A stretch of 64,000 nt of DNA from Prostheceraeus crozeri (lineage: Eukaryota; Platyhelminthes; Polycladida; Euryleptidae). The stretch lies in assembly GCA_907163375.1 (NCBI GenBank), contig CAJQUW010012947.1:1-64000 (forward strand). Reading direction: 5' to 3'. Below are positions 7,748-19,299 of the stretch, in pieces. Both the position numbers and the translations under genes were made by a program. A model generated the notes under the pieces. It did not search any database, was not told the origin of the DNA, and saw nothing but the letters and a program-made list of their open reading frames with translations. Position 1 is the first letter of the stretch. Each line of letters begins with the position of its first letter.

Positions 7748-9711
7748 ATCCTCCATTTCTAGCTCAGATGGTTCAGATAGTTCCAAATCGATTTCAGATC
7801 TGTGAATTTCAGACTTTTCCAGATGAATTGGAGATTCTCCAGTTGAATCTAAGATCCTTTCAAAGTTGAGTTTCTGACAAATATCTGAAATTCAATTAGA
7901 GAAATCGGAAATCCATTTAATATCTGATATTCAGTTGGAAAGATCTGAAATAGACATGGTGTAGTTGGTTCCAAAAGTTAACATGCAGGGATGATAGAGA
8001 AGTTTTCGGACTTTGAATGTTACATAGTCTTTTCAAACGACTGCAACAAGTCTCCAAAACAAAGGCAAAAACGTCAATCACCGAAAAAAAATTTCAAAAT
8101 TTTCCATTGGAAAATTTTCCATTTGCATCACTAAATGAAGCGAATGAAATTCCCAGTAAACATGTGACGTCAAAGGGATGTCATGACGACGTCATTCCAG
8201 GATGGCCCACGTACGTCTTATTTGACAGTAAAAAAGACGTCACAGCGGAAGCATCACAGGACGTCAGTATGACATCCCGCCGGGACATCCCACGTACGTC
8301 ACAGCGGAACTCTCGCATGACGTCAGTCTGACATCCCGCCGGGACATCCAACGTACGTCTTCAAAGTGCTCCTACGAGACGTCCTAATGAGTCACTTGAC
8401 ATCGTGACACACATCCCATTACCATACTTAAAACTAGTTTCAATCATTTACCCAATTATGAAGATAACGAAAACATTGGAATCATCTGTGGATAATTGTA
8501 TTTTCGCAAATTATCTAAGTATTTCTGTTTGCATACACGTTTCACTTGAGACAAAAGCAGACGCTGATAAATCACGGATCCTTCTTCGATATTCCATTGA
8601 CCTTCTTTAAGCACGACGTACCTGAAGTAGTGATGCAAATGGAAAATTTTCCCGAAAATTTTCCAATTTTTTCAAAATTTTCCGGAAAATTTTCCAGTGG
8701 AAAATTTTGAAATTTGTTTTTTGGTGATTGACATTTTTTCCTTTGTTTTGGAGACCTGTTGTAGTCGTTTGAAAAAATTATGTAATATTCAAAGACCGAA
8801 AACTCCTCTATCATCCCTGTATGTCAACTTTTGGTACCAAGTACTGCACCTTTTCCATGTCTATTTTAGATCTTTCTAAATGAATTTCAGACATTGGATG
8901 GATTTCAGATTTCTCTAGCTGAATTTCAGATATCTGTCAGAAGCTCAACTTTGAAAAGATCTTCAACTGGAGATCTGCAATTCATGTGGATCATATCTGA
9001 AATTCATTTGGACAGATCTGAAATCGAACTGGAACTTTGAACAGAAATGGAGGATGTGTATCCTCAGCCAAGATGTCGGAAAATAGACCAGACGTTAGAG
9101 GCTATCATAGATATTCCTTTGCTCATCACAGATATCTTTAGTGACCAAAGATCTCACGAGTTTGCAGTCTTTGTGTCTTCCAAAATGGTCGCTGGACTGT
9201 CGGTGCTTATGTCGCTGGACTGTGTGCTTATACTTAACTTGTTCACCAACACATGAAGAATTTGTATCACTGATCAAAGTTGCATAATAAAGCTTAACTT
9301 TCAAGCTAACAACTAAGCAAACTCCAAAATGAAGCATATTGTTTTTGCTGCAGATCTTTCACATTGCATGAAATTATGTCCGATTGTAAAGCAAGATTCA
9401 CGTTATCCCAAACGGTGTCTAGCTGTGTGATAACTAAAAATGCTAACAAAATGGCACAAGCCACTGGTGGCAAAGGAATGTTCAAAAGTCCGCGGACGGA
9501 ACTCGTGTTGCTACGATCGCTTTAATCGAAATAATGATGAAATTAAGAGTTTTAGACCCAATTTATTGGTACGTATAGCTGCCTCGGCAGTGGAAGTGCT
9601 CAAATTATAAGGCCTATCAAAAAAATCAAAGCTTTCAAAATTTTCCAAAATCTTCCATAATTTTCCATGGAAAATTTTGATTCAAAATTTTCCGGAAAAT
9701 TTTCATCACTA
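7748..9711. mobile_element. Fold-back element family F1, copy 1
   Basis: The outer parts 7748-7990 and about 8830-9056 are reverse complements built from repeated TTTCAGAT / ATCTGAAAT words; the ends read CACATCCTCCATTTCT and AGAAATGGAGGATGTG. Inside are GGAAAATTTTCC-type palindromes. After a ~400-bp spacer, 9458-9711 holds a block (GGCAAAGGAATG to TTCCGGAAAATTTTC). The same blocks, in the same order and spacing, appear on the other strand at 59592-60612, so the whole interval is one dispersed element. No transposase is seen; a non-autonomous or Foldback-like element is likely. Confidence 0.65.
8153..8400. repeat. GACGTC-rich repeat patch 1
   Basis: Begins CCCAGTAAACATGTGACGTC and contains about six GACGTC hexamers plus three ACGTACGTC words. 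It has an internal imperfect duplication of CATCCCGCCGGGACATCC. The inverse terminus (TGACGTCACAATGTTTACTGGG) is found at 14019-14040, so this is a dispersed repeat family. TGACGTCA is also the CREB/ATF site, but the repeat context suggests that is incidental. Confidence 0.55.
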
Positions 9712-9720
9712 ACCTGAAGT

Positions 9721-11220
9721 AAGAAACAGCAAAATTTTGATTAGATCACAAAAATTACATAACACGTAGGCATACATATAGGTACAACGCTCAAAAGAGA
9801 AATCACTATATTAGAATATCAATATCTAATATGATGAAATTGCTCATCAGAGGTATCGAAATGCATGCCTATTGAATTTGAGTCACCGTAGAGAAGATGC
9901 TTCGACATGTAGGCAGATCCCTGTGGGAACATCATCTTGCTATCAACAGAGATTATGGCGAGGTAGCGTAGCGATTTTGATAAATTTTTTTTTTCAAATG
10001 GCTTAAAATCTAAAAAAAATGTGAAAATGTGAAAAAAATTAAAATCAAACATGTGTAAAAAACAAAACCAAAAAAAAAAAAAAACGCGAAATAATAGTTG
10101 GTAGATATTTGTAATTAGATGCGTTTGATTTTTCGCCATAACCGGCGAAATCGTGATAATCACCGGCGAAATCGTGTGGTAAGTATTAATGTTATTATAG
10201 TAAGTTTACAATGTTCGTATATTACTCTCAGTCCTGAAAGATATTGTATACTCAGTCTGATATGGTAAAAAGGGATATTTTTTTAAGTATTTAAAATCCA
10301 AAATAAAAAAATTCAAATACTTTTGATAAAAATGCTAGTATTATCAAAATATTATTTTGTCATTAAATATTATTTGTAAATTATAATTGATATATGCGGA
10401 TCTATTAATTTCATATCATGCGGATAAGAATGATCTTCTGCAGATATTTCTTAGATTAGTTAGACCTATGTTAGATATATGAGGGGGTGAGGAGAGAATA
10501 GAGAGGAGGTGAGGGAGGGAAATAGAAAGAAAAATAAGATAGAAAGTACTAAAGAAAAGGGTGACAGATAAAGCGCGAATTGTCCGCCGACGAAGAGCGC
10601 CAGCGAAAATCCCGCAAAGCGAAAGCCACAGATATTCTATATTCAAATTCTACATTCGCCAGCAGATGATAGTTCCCAGATAGGGCCTACATTGAATATG
10701 AACAATATGTAATTCTGTATAGTTCGTAAAATTTGTTTCATTGACATGAGGCACAACTAATCCAAAATAAAAGTTTCTTCATGCTTGCTGCCTAAAATCT
10801 AGAGGCTATCGAAGCTAAATTATAAATTGAAGACATAATTAGAAACTAAAATTAGACTAAAATTTAAAAAAACATCATACATTTTAAAATTCACATTGTC
10901 ATTATATTTTGAATGCATTCAATGCTCTGCATCTGGACAGGGACACAGTTTTTGATATATTTTTGATTTTTGACCATCTTCGGATATTTATCGCCTATAA
11001 AATTAGATCATGAATTTTAACATGATTTTGCATTAATACTGTACAACCCAATAAAATTTGACATTCGTATGATGAGAGAATTCCTTGTTTAGATAGTATT
11101 TCCTCTGTTTTTCAAGCAAATGCGGGACAAGCGACCATCATCTTCCGGCTATAATTTATTTACACACAATTAATTGCACAATCATGATAAAATTAATCAT
11201 CATAATTATCAATAAATAAA
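9721..11220. other. AT-rich non-coding stretch
   Basis: No gene recognised. Positions 10480-10560 form a GA-rich polypurine tract; its apparent minus-strand frame is low complexity. A-tracts occur near 10010-10085. Confidence 0.3.
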
Positions 11221-11225
11221 AAAAG

Positions 11226-11527
11226 TCAGTAGATTTATTTTGATAAAATTAAAAACTAATTCTTCCACAATGTCTTTCGCACACTCTTATTCAAGTGCAA
11301 ACGTTGCTGAATATAAAATATAAAATCTAAAATCATATAAGCCTACTTCTGCAGTAATATATATTTATGAACAATCCTTTTGTTCATAGATTCATTGCTG
11401 TAGAAGTATGATTTCAGATTTTGTATTTCATATTCAATCCTGCATGTTTGCACTTGAATAAGAATGAACGAAATGCATTGTGCAAGAATTAGTTTTTAAT
11501 TTTATCAAAATGAATTTAGTGGCTTTA
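11226..11527. repeat. Palindromic element, ~150-bp arms
   Basis: The left arm (11226-11375) and right arm (11379-11527) are close reverse complements around a GAACAATCCTTTTGTTC centre. Both arms contain TTTTGATAAAATTAAAAAC and CTTATTCAAGTGCAAAC or their complements. It could extrude as a long hairpin and is probably a fold-back MITE. There is no internal gene. Confidence 0.8.
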
Positions 11528-11529
11528 TT

Positions 11530-13380
11530 TATAAACTGAGTAAAGGGGAATCATTTTTTAGACATCATAATTATCATCAAATAATAAACGTTTTGTTCTA
11601 TTTACAACATAATACGAAGCATAACGTTTTATTATAATTAAATCGAATATAGGCCTATTTTATGTAGCCCAGAATGTGTTGCTAACCTTACAAATATGCA
11701 AATTATAATGCAGTATTGTTATGTTTGCAACCATTTCATAAAAATCCAGGCTAGAAAAAAATACATTGCATCCGATACATTCATGAGCAAAAGCAAATTA
11801 TTTATTCATTCATTTTCGCAATAATTGATAACATTCAACAAAATAAGCTTATTTGAATATTTCAACCAAACTTATGTATGTGCATGCATTACGATATTGC
11901 AAACTGATATGTGTGACGTACAGTCGTCCAATTATTCAAATATACAGTAGAATCATAATGATTATCTAGATTTTCTTAATAAGCTTAGATACCTGTGCCT
12001 TACATTATTACATTGTTACAGTACATTTAAATCATTCACTTACGTAAAAAAATCAATGCACAATCATAACATTTTGATCGTCAAAATGGTTGCCTATGCA
12101 TTGTCATTTATAATCCTATGGTACAAACTTCAGTATTTTGCAGAAAACTTTAAGTATTATATTGATGATCACACAACAGTTCAATAGCAGGAAGATGAAA
12201 ATGTTCGAATAGCAGCGTTTCTTTTTAAGCATGGCAAAATGTATGTAAAGCCTCTAATTATGGTAAATTATCTTCGGTGGGAGGAATTAATCTGATTCCA
12301 ATTCGAGAGCCACGAAATTTGAAACAAATTAATTGATATCAAATGATGCCATGTTTTATGGACAATTAAAATGATTTTTCTTTTATTTTTGCGATTTCAT
12401 GAATTAGCTTCAACATTGATAATTATTTCGTGAAAATAAGCTTATAACTAATCCAGTGCGTATAGTTAATTCACCTAAACTTAATAAGAAATGAAAAGAG
12501 TAAACATCTCACCTGTAAACTCCGGCAATTGATGATATCAATCATCGAAAAACATTTTGTTGTACTGCATTAGACTATTTTCTTGTCAGAGATCACGAGA
12601 TGAAATTCGAAGCCCTGGTTTTCAGCGACTAATGTAGGAGATAAAGTCAAATCACTCGATATGAGGTGAACCAAATCACAAGATGTTTTGTAGGATGATA
12701 AAGGCAAAAGCTTAGTCGTCAACTGCTGGTCTGCAACTTGAAAATAGAAATAAATGATCTGTGAATTGATTGTGGAGGTCGAATATGGGTGGTGTATTTA
12801 AGTTCCTCCAAATGTCCAAAGGAAAGGTGCCCGAGGCGTCGTTTAAGAAATTTTGGTCTAAGTCGTAGACTTATCACTAATACCGTATCGCAAAACATGA
12901 ATCACGTTCGATGCGCAGTGCGAGTAACATGAATGAAATGAAGGACTGCTTGCACGTTTCCTCTCGCTGTCATGTGATTATCGATAGTGACGCGTTGATT
13001 GAAAGTCATTCGCCCAGGCGGTAGTAGGGAAATAATCTGTGCGCAGTTCTCCTCTATTCAGAAATGAAATACGAGGGCTGCACTTAATGACGTGACCGCC
13101 AACGCTGGGATGCTTGTAAATCATCGAAAGACAGACTCATTCCATGCAACGAGTACGGGCACGAATGAATCCGAAAAAAAGATCCGTTGAATTATGATAT
13201 TGAACTATTGCAATTACAAGTATTCTATTCCAACTGCAATCGCAAAATTGGGATTCATCAAATGCCCTGCGATAAACATGAATCCTATTAATAAGAAATG
13301 CATGGGTAGAAATTAGTGATGAATTTTTACATTATTTTATTTTCGAAGATACATCGATTTTAGATAAAAACAAAGCAGAA
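11530..13380. other. AT-rich non-coding stretch
   Basis: I see no supported gene, RNA gene or repeat structure in this interval on either strand. Confidence 0.3.
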
Positions 13381-13384
13381 AACA

Positions 13385-13790
13385 GATTGATGGGAGAATA
13401 AGAAATAGAAGAAGAAAAATAAGAGCTGATAAGGAAACAGAAGAATAAAAGGAAGATAAATGAGAGAAATGAGGAGACAGAGTAGAGGAGGAAGAATGAG
13501 AAATCAAGAGAAAGAAGAGGAGGAAAAAGAGAAGTGAGAAGAGAAATGATGAATTGGAACAAGAGAAGAAAATGAAGAGAAGTGGGGAGAAATAGAAGAG
13601 GAACAAGAGAAGAAAAGAATTGAGTTGAGAGATGAATAGAAGTAGGGAGAAAGAGAAGAGGAAAGAAGAAGAGAAATTAGGCTATGACAGAGAATCATTA
13701 TCAGAAGAAAAAGTATCAAGAAAAGCGAGGAGAGAGATAAAGTGAGTGAGAGAGCGAGAGTTCGAGAATGGAAATTAAAAAAGATAGTCC
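13385..13790. repeat. GA-rich polypurine tract, ~400 bp
   Basis: The plus strand is almost only A and G (GAAGAGGAA-type words), with few pyrimidines. Open minus frames here (Ser/Leu/Phe-rich) are products of composition, not genes. Such tracts can form triplex or R-loop structures. Confidence 0.7.
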
Positions 13791-13859
13791 CAAAACTTAG
13801 TGCAATTAAGTGGAAATCATTCATCATAGCGTAAACGTCATAATTTCATGACTCATCGT

Positions 13860-14040
13860 GGTTGTGGCTCATTGATCATGTTTGTGGTCACACTTTGGAT
13901 GTCACAGTGACGTCATATAAAGGCGGTCATTCTGACGTCTTTGATGGGAGGTCACTGTGACATCCCGTTCTGGTGATAGACGTCTCAGACGCATGATGAC
14001 ATCAATGGGACGTCGCAATGACGTCACAATGTTTACTGGG
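13860..14040. repeat. GACGTC-rich repeat patch 2
   Basis: Inverse-orientation relative of the patch at 8153. It holds GTGACGTCAT, CTGACGTCTT, AGACGTCTC and ATGACGTCACAATG and ends in TTTACTGGGTT. This supports a dispersed, possibly inverted-terminal repeat family. Confidence 0.5.
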
Positions 14041-14197
14041 TTCATCTTTCATTATAACTTCAAGATGTAAGCTTTCTGCTAATAGAGACATGTCAATCAG
14101 TTTTGTAAGATGCAAATCGCGATTTTTTCCTGTTGCTATTCTGATATTTTCCTGATCTATGATGTCATTAAATAGATTTTTGTTTCTATTGAACCTG

Positions 14198-14681
14198 CAC
14201 TGGATGACATGCCAAGCTCAATCACGCTTAATTCACGCGTGAACCACGCGTGGAACTATACACATGACCCCAAACATCCGTGGCTATGCGGGATATTGCT
14301 GCAATATAAGTTATATAAGCTAATAGTATATTTGGCAGTCCTGTTATATAGACTTTGCGTCTCATGTGTCTGCATGTATCAGAGGCTAAACAAATGTGAT
14401 AGTACCTCAATTTCATGCTCAGGGAAGACAGAACATGCTTAGCAGTTCATCTTAGTGGTTCAAGCGGCAACGCAGGCAACCGTGGACGACGCGCAAACTA
14501 TAAACGCTCGCCCGCGCGTATTCATAAACATTTCCCATGTTTTAACAGCATCAGATCAAGTGATTTCTGACTCTTAGTGCAGCGCGTGTGTACGCGCGCA
14601 GAAGAAACGAATGTCTTTAACCACCGATGTTTGGGGTGTTCCGTAATTACGCATGAATCACGCGCGGCATGTCACCTAGTG
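14198..14681. mobile_element. Small inverted-repeat element (MITE-like), 484 bp
   Basis: The left end CACTGGATGACATGCC and the right end (reverse complement CACTAGGTGACATGCC) match with two changes. Inner sequences AATTCACGCGTG and ATCACGCGCGG also mirror each other, as do the CCCCAAACATC stretches. It is richer in CGCG than its surroundings. No target duplication could be read and no transposase is present. Confidence 0.55.
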
Positions 14682-14689
14682 TAGCCATG

Positions 14690-15840
14690 AAGCCCGGAAT
14701 TCAACAATACTCTAGAAATTAGGTGGTAGATACGAGTAGGCTATATACAGCCCAAGTTCAAACATTATCTAAGTCAAATAATTGTAACTAACCCTACATG
14801 GACCCGAGTTCAGAGATAAATTGCTTAACTGTCTGTGTTGTTTGGTCTAGAGATGACATTTTTTAATACTGATGGTCACGCTTGGATCTAGTCCCGAGGA
14901 GGCGATCCATTTTCCATTAAACGTAATACAAATTGAAGCTTGAATTCTGACGAACTAGATAATTGACACCGCATTGAACGTTCACGCAGTCACTAAATTT
15001 AGATCGTGAGCAGTCGAATGGAATATTTTCATTTGATGAATTCATCACGGGTCAAAGATAGGCACTGTTCACTTGATAGATGTTCAGACTTCAATGTGAA
15101 AACGGCAGCTCGCGTGTTCCCTAATAGGACTATCACGCACTGCGCGCGCTTGGTCAATGACGCAAGCCAATGGGAAACGAACCTCTCTACCTCTCTCTAC
15201 CATTGCATGGCTGAGATAGAAGTGCATCTCTAAAGTAGACAGCCGAATCGATCTCTGGACTCGACAGACAGACAAAGTTTAGAATACAAAATTACATTAA
15301 TGAGTAATATTATTATCTATGGACATATGTAGATTACCCAAGAGGGTCGATCATTCTCGCATCATTCATTTCCCGATGCAATAATATTCTCAGAATATAT
15401 GATAGTCTGGCCCCAGAACGAGTTTCTCTAGGGGCACGAGGCCAAAAATCAGACTTTCAGAAACTCGTTCTGACTGTCGCACTGATATTTTTCTTCAGTG
15501 ATTACATACCGCAAGGCTCCCTTAAGCACCGAGAGTGGACCGTTGAAATCCATATGCAATCGCAATACACTGATAGTTAAGAGGTTGACAGAGATTGACC
15601 CATTTTCATCAGGAGAAATATCAAAAGGAATTTTTGATATTTCTTGATGAAGATTAGTCAATCTGTCATCTTGTTGCCGATTGAAGCTGGTAGAGAATAA
15701 ATAATTAATTCATATTTTTGATTTTTGCAACGTTTTCTTTTAATAAAACATTAACAACGCGTCGTTTATCCGATGCGTCGCCTGGAGTCGCTTGGGAGAG
15801 AATTGCTTTATCATTTCACTGAACTAGATTTTGATTATTA
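14690..15840. other. No gene recognised; short hairpin at 15413-15472
   Basis: Small frames occur on both strands without motifs. Positions 15413-15472 read CCAGAACGAGTTTCT to AGAAACTCGTTCT, a hairpin related to the ends of the 39.8-kb fold-back family (CCAGAACGAG core). Confidence 0.35.
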
Positions 15841-15863
15841 CCCACAGTTAACAGAGAACTCAC

Positions 15864-16400
15864 TCACTCCTCGTTCAGCGTCCTTGAGTTCCTTGACGGA
15901 GTTGTACGGTTGATGGCTCGTCTCCAGCTGCTTCGGTCCAAGGCAAGATCTTCATTGATTTTGAGCTTCTTGAGATCTTCTTCGATGCAGCTCTTCCATG
16001 ACTTTTTCAGTCTTCCTGCTGGTCGGCCTCTCAACCTCTCACGATGTTGTCCGCTTTCTTCACATGTCCAAACCAGTGAGTCTACTTTTGCCAAAGTGTT
16101 TACTTAAAAAAGTTACTCACTTTGACTTTTGCAAATCGTACCTCTAAGTCCCTCCCTCAGACCACACCGTTTTAAAACTTCATCATTTGGGACACTGTCT
16201 CTCCATTTTACACCTGCTATGAAGCGGAACATCGTTAGGTCACATGTTCTCAATGTGTTGATCATTTCGCTTGTCAGAGGCCATGTTTCCGAACCATACC
16301 GGAGAACAGATCTTAAGCATGACTGGTGGACTTGTCCACAGCATTTCAATGGGATTCCTCTGTTCGTTAGGAAACTGGCAAGCTCCCTCCATTTTAACAC
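15864..16400 (-). pseudogene. LINE 3' end: reverse-transcriptase C-terminal fragment
   Basis: Two minus-strand frames form one broken fragment. The upstream piece (16400-16113) reads LRYGSETWPLT, then RFIAGVKWRD and NDEVLKRCGL. The downstream piece (16094-15864) reads GRPAGRLKKSW and EEDLKKLKINEDLALDRSSW. These are the post-polymerase motifs common in non-LTR retrotransposons. A frameshift and stops around 16095-16112 separate them. The element is 5'-truncated. The stop is followed by a GAGTGAGTGAG tail; a related tail ends the fragment at 57722. Confidence 0.75.
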
Positions 16401-17100
16401 TACACACGACAGTAAAACAACATTGTGTTTCCTTATCTCAGAAGAAGAATTTTATGTGAAACAGGCTTCAAGAAAAGCTTACACGAAAGCGAAATACATG
16501 AATCCGCAAATTAAGTATAGGTAGGTCAATCCAGGGTCTAAACAATATCAGTTTATTCTTTCACGACCGATGGTTCGAATCTACCAACCACTGTGTTAAG
16601 GTGGTTCCTTGGTGGGAATTGATTGATTTTGAGTTGATGATGCTGCTGACTGCACTATTACTTTATAATCTGGTAGAATGTGACAGACTGCACAATAAGC
16701 GACTTAAACATGATCATGCGCATAGTATCAAGATGTCAGGTCAAATTGTCATTAGACCAATAGCCTCTCATTTCTTGAAATAATGGTAACCAATGAATTT
16801 TCACAACAAGGAAACACGTGATCCTCTAAGTAGGTCACTCTACAAATTATATTTACCACTATTGAAAAATTGACTCTTTCGCGACCAATGTGAAATTCAC
16901 AATTATGGGAAAAGTCAGGTTAGTGTACTTCGAATGAACAATAATATACAATAGAAACTCAATAAATACTTAGCAAGTGTTGTAAATACTTAATAAGGGC
17001 TGTTGAAAGCGTTCACGCCGGTCATCGGGTAATATAAAAGAAAGAAATAATACTTAGATGGCGCACCGAAAAATAAAACATATTTACAATCTTTATACAA
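16401..17100. other. No gene recognised
   Basis: AT-rich. A B-box-like GGTTCGAATCT lies at 16571, but no tRNA fold can be drawn around it. Confidence 0.3.
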
Positions 17101-17257
17101 GACATACCAGAAAAGAATAAACATAGAAGGGGTTCATCAGCAAAATGACCAGCTAGGTCGCGTTTCGGGTCCTTTAACATTTTGTACGCTCAAATGTTAA
17201 GCTGGCGGACCCCCGCCAAAAAGGCGGACCCCACACATGACAACAATGATAACACTC

Positions 17258-18160
17258 TTAAATGAAGCCACACAAAATACAAAATTCTCTGGCTGACTGC
17301 AAACCAAATTTAAACAAAACTAAAAAATGCTTTTTCAACAGTCTCTCCATACATTTGATTAACTTGCAGGCTTCATATCCGCGTTTCACAAAAACTTTAA
17401 ACGTGCGTTTAACTTTAACAATGGCATGCGGCAGATGAGAACATATCCTAAGGTAACGAAGAACCTGACTGGCAAAGACATTCGCACCCATATGAACAGG
17501 AAGAAGACTGTCGGGAAAAGTGAAAACAATAACATCAAAACAAAATTGCTCAACCTTATGAAAAACTGATGTATGTAAACCACCACTACAAATATTAAGC
17601 TTGACATCGAGATATTCTACTGAGGAGTTATCCGTCCCATTTCTCTCAGCCTTCAAATCCGCGGGATAAATCTTAGTCAACAAAGTGCCAAAATGTTTAT
17701 AATTGAAAAGACATATATCATCGATGTAACGTGTGGTGCAAGACATCAATCTAGCTAATCCGAATTTCTTGTTCGACACTAACGATTTCAAAAAAACCAA
17801 TTCACAGTGGCACAAAAACAAATCAGCTAACATAGGGCTGCAATTTCCCCCCATAGGAATGCCCCTAACCTGCTTGAATGCCAAGCCACCAAAAACAACG
17901 AAAACTTCCAAAATAACAAACTTAATTGCACACTTCAACATTTCCAAACTAAAACAGTGATAACCCTTGTACGTTTTACCAGCGAAAAAAGTTTTATTAA
18001 AACCAACACAAAGAAATTTTCTCGACGTGGAGTTAAAAACTAGCTCCAGCAAGCTAAACAAATGTGCACATATGTCTTCATGATGGAGGTTAGTGTACAA
18101 TGTAGAAAAATCGAATACTTGAATTGAAAAGACATTATTTTTATTATTTGCAACGTTCAA
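17258..18160 (-). pseudogene. Penelope-like (Naiad-type) reverse transcriptase, main part
   Basis: The open frame carries reverse-transcriptase motifs in order: FDFSTLYTNLHHEDI (motif A), QVRGIPMGGNCSPMLADLF (motif B), RYIDDICLFN (motif C, catalytic DD), SVEYLDVKLNI (motif D), then a thumb-like tail. This type occurs in a PLE clade abundant in invertebrate genomes. The frame begins without its N-terminal palm; a frameshift and stops at about 18160-18300 separate it from the upstream piece. The GIY-YIG region lies upstream on the same strand, so the domain order is EN then RT. The sequence at 17100-17257 is probably the element's 3' region. Confidence 0.8.
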
Positions 18161-18300
18161 AAATTCTTCAGTAGACTTAATGCTCCAAAAACATCGGAAG
18201 CCACTATTCTTCTGTATTGTTTCACAATAAAATTTAAAAAAGTTTCTTATTAAGGAAAGACCCTTAAATTAAGAACAACTGACAATTGTGTACTCGTACA

Positions 18301-18612
18301 CTTGCGTGCTCCAGCAATAAATCTAAACTTATACGGTCACTTATGAAACTTCGGAATACAAAACAATTTAGGCAACTTTTTACAATCATCCGAACAGTTT
18401 ATACCAAATGACTTAGCAAGTGAACAGTGACGGTCAACAGTTTCACTGCTACCTTCCGAAGAAACAGAATAAGTTGCATTGCCAACAGGTACCAAACCGT
18501 TTAAATCAAAACCTAGTTCTTCCAACATGATGTTGATATACAATTTCTTACATGTAACAGCAAAATTATTAGCCGCTTTATCGACGGGCACAATGACAAA
18601 ATGATCATGCAT
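18301..18612 (-). pseudogene. Penelope-like RT, N-terminal part
   Basis: The fragment reads HFVIVPVDKAANNFAV, then KKLYINIM and LPKLFCIPKFHK, the conserved start of the RT in this PLE group. Just past the stop the sequence continues with PYKFRFIAGARKC in another context, so one indel or stop splits it from the main RT at 18160. Same element as 17258-18160 and 18797-19288. Confidence 0.7.
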
Positions 18613-18796
18613 ACGTTTAATGCTCTCATCAAGTGATCTAATAGACGTAAACTTTCTTTCGAATACATTTTCACAATAATTTAATCTTTTTATACGTTTA
18701 CAAATGAGGTCTATTATCTCACTCTCCCAATCATCGAAACGATCACGATCAATCTTAACACTTTGGACATTTTATCGGCGTGGGTCTTAACACAAG

Positions 18797-19288
18797 TCAC
18801 CAAGTCAGCTTTAACCTTATTCCATGGCAAAAATTGAGGAATACGAAATTTAACACCCCGAAAAAACAGCGCAAAGAATCAAAAACAACAGTGCTATCAG
18901 GATAAGATGTCCGAACTTTTCTCCCAGATCGTCTTCCATGACTTCTTCTCTTTCGCGGAATGGATGACGAATAAAAAGGCGTATTATTTATAGTATCATT
19001 AGAAACACGTCCTTGGCCAAGTAGTCTATCATTCAAACCCAAAGGATACATGGTATTCAAAGTTTTAATATAAAAGTCTTCCTTTACATCAAGCTCACGC
19101 TTAGCTTCATCAAAAGACATTTGTGAAGAGTCTACACAATCTATAATTTGCACACTTACATCAGAAAAAGAATGGCCGTTGCTGTTGAAATGTTTACAAA
19201 GGAAGGTTGACAATTTATCTTTACAGATTGAATGCCGATGCCCACCTCTGAACACCCTTTCAAATGCTTTAATGTCACCTTTGCACAC
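18797..19288 (-). pseudogene. GIY-YIG endonuclease C-terminal half of the Naiad-type PLE
   Basis: Reads HFNSNGHSFSDVSVQII, then KRELDVKEDFYIKTLNT followed by YPLGLNDRL, the second half of a GIY-YIG nuclease as seen in Naiad-type PLEs. A basic patch follows (RKRRSHGRRSGRK), as usual between EN and RT. The N-terminal GIY..YIG half and the upstream zinc-binding cysteines are missing, and upstream sequence has stops, so the element is truncated near 19.3 kb. Its place upstream of the RT is the reverse of classical Penelope elements, where the nuclease is C-terminal. Confidence 0.75.
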
Positions 19289-19299
19289 TCACATTTCAA

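Noticed and set aside
13332..13827. Three overlapping minus frames rich in Ser, Leu and Phe
   Set aside because: Products of the polypurine tract; low complexity in all frames.
16565..16590. B-box-like GGTTCGAATCT
   Set aside because: No A-box or foldable arms nearby.
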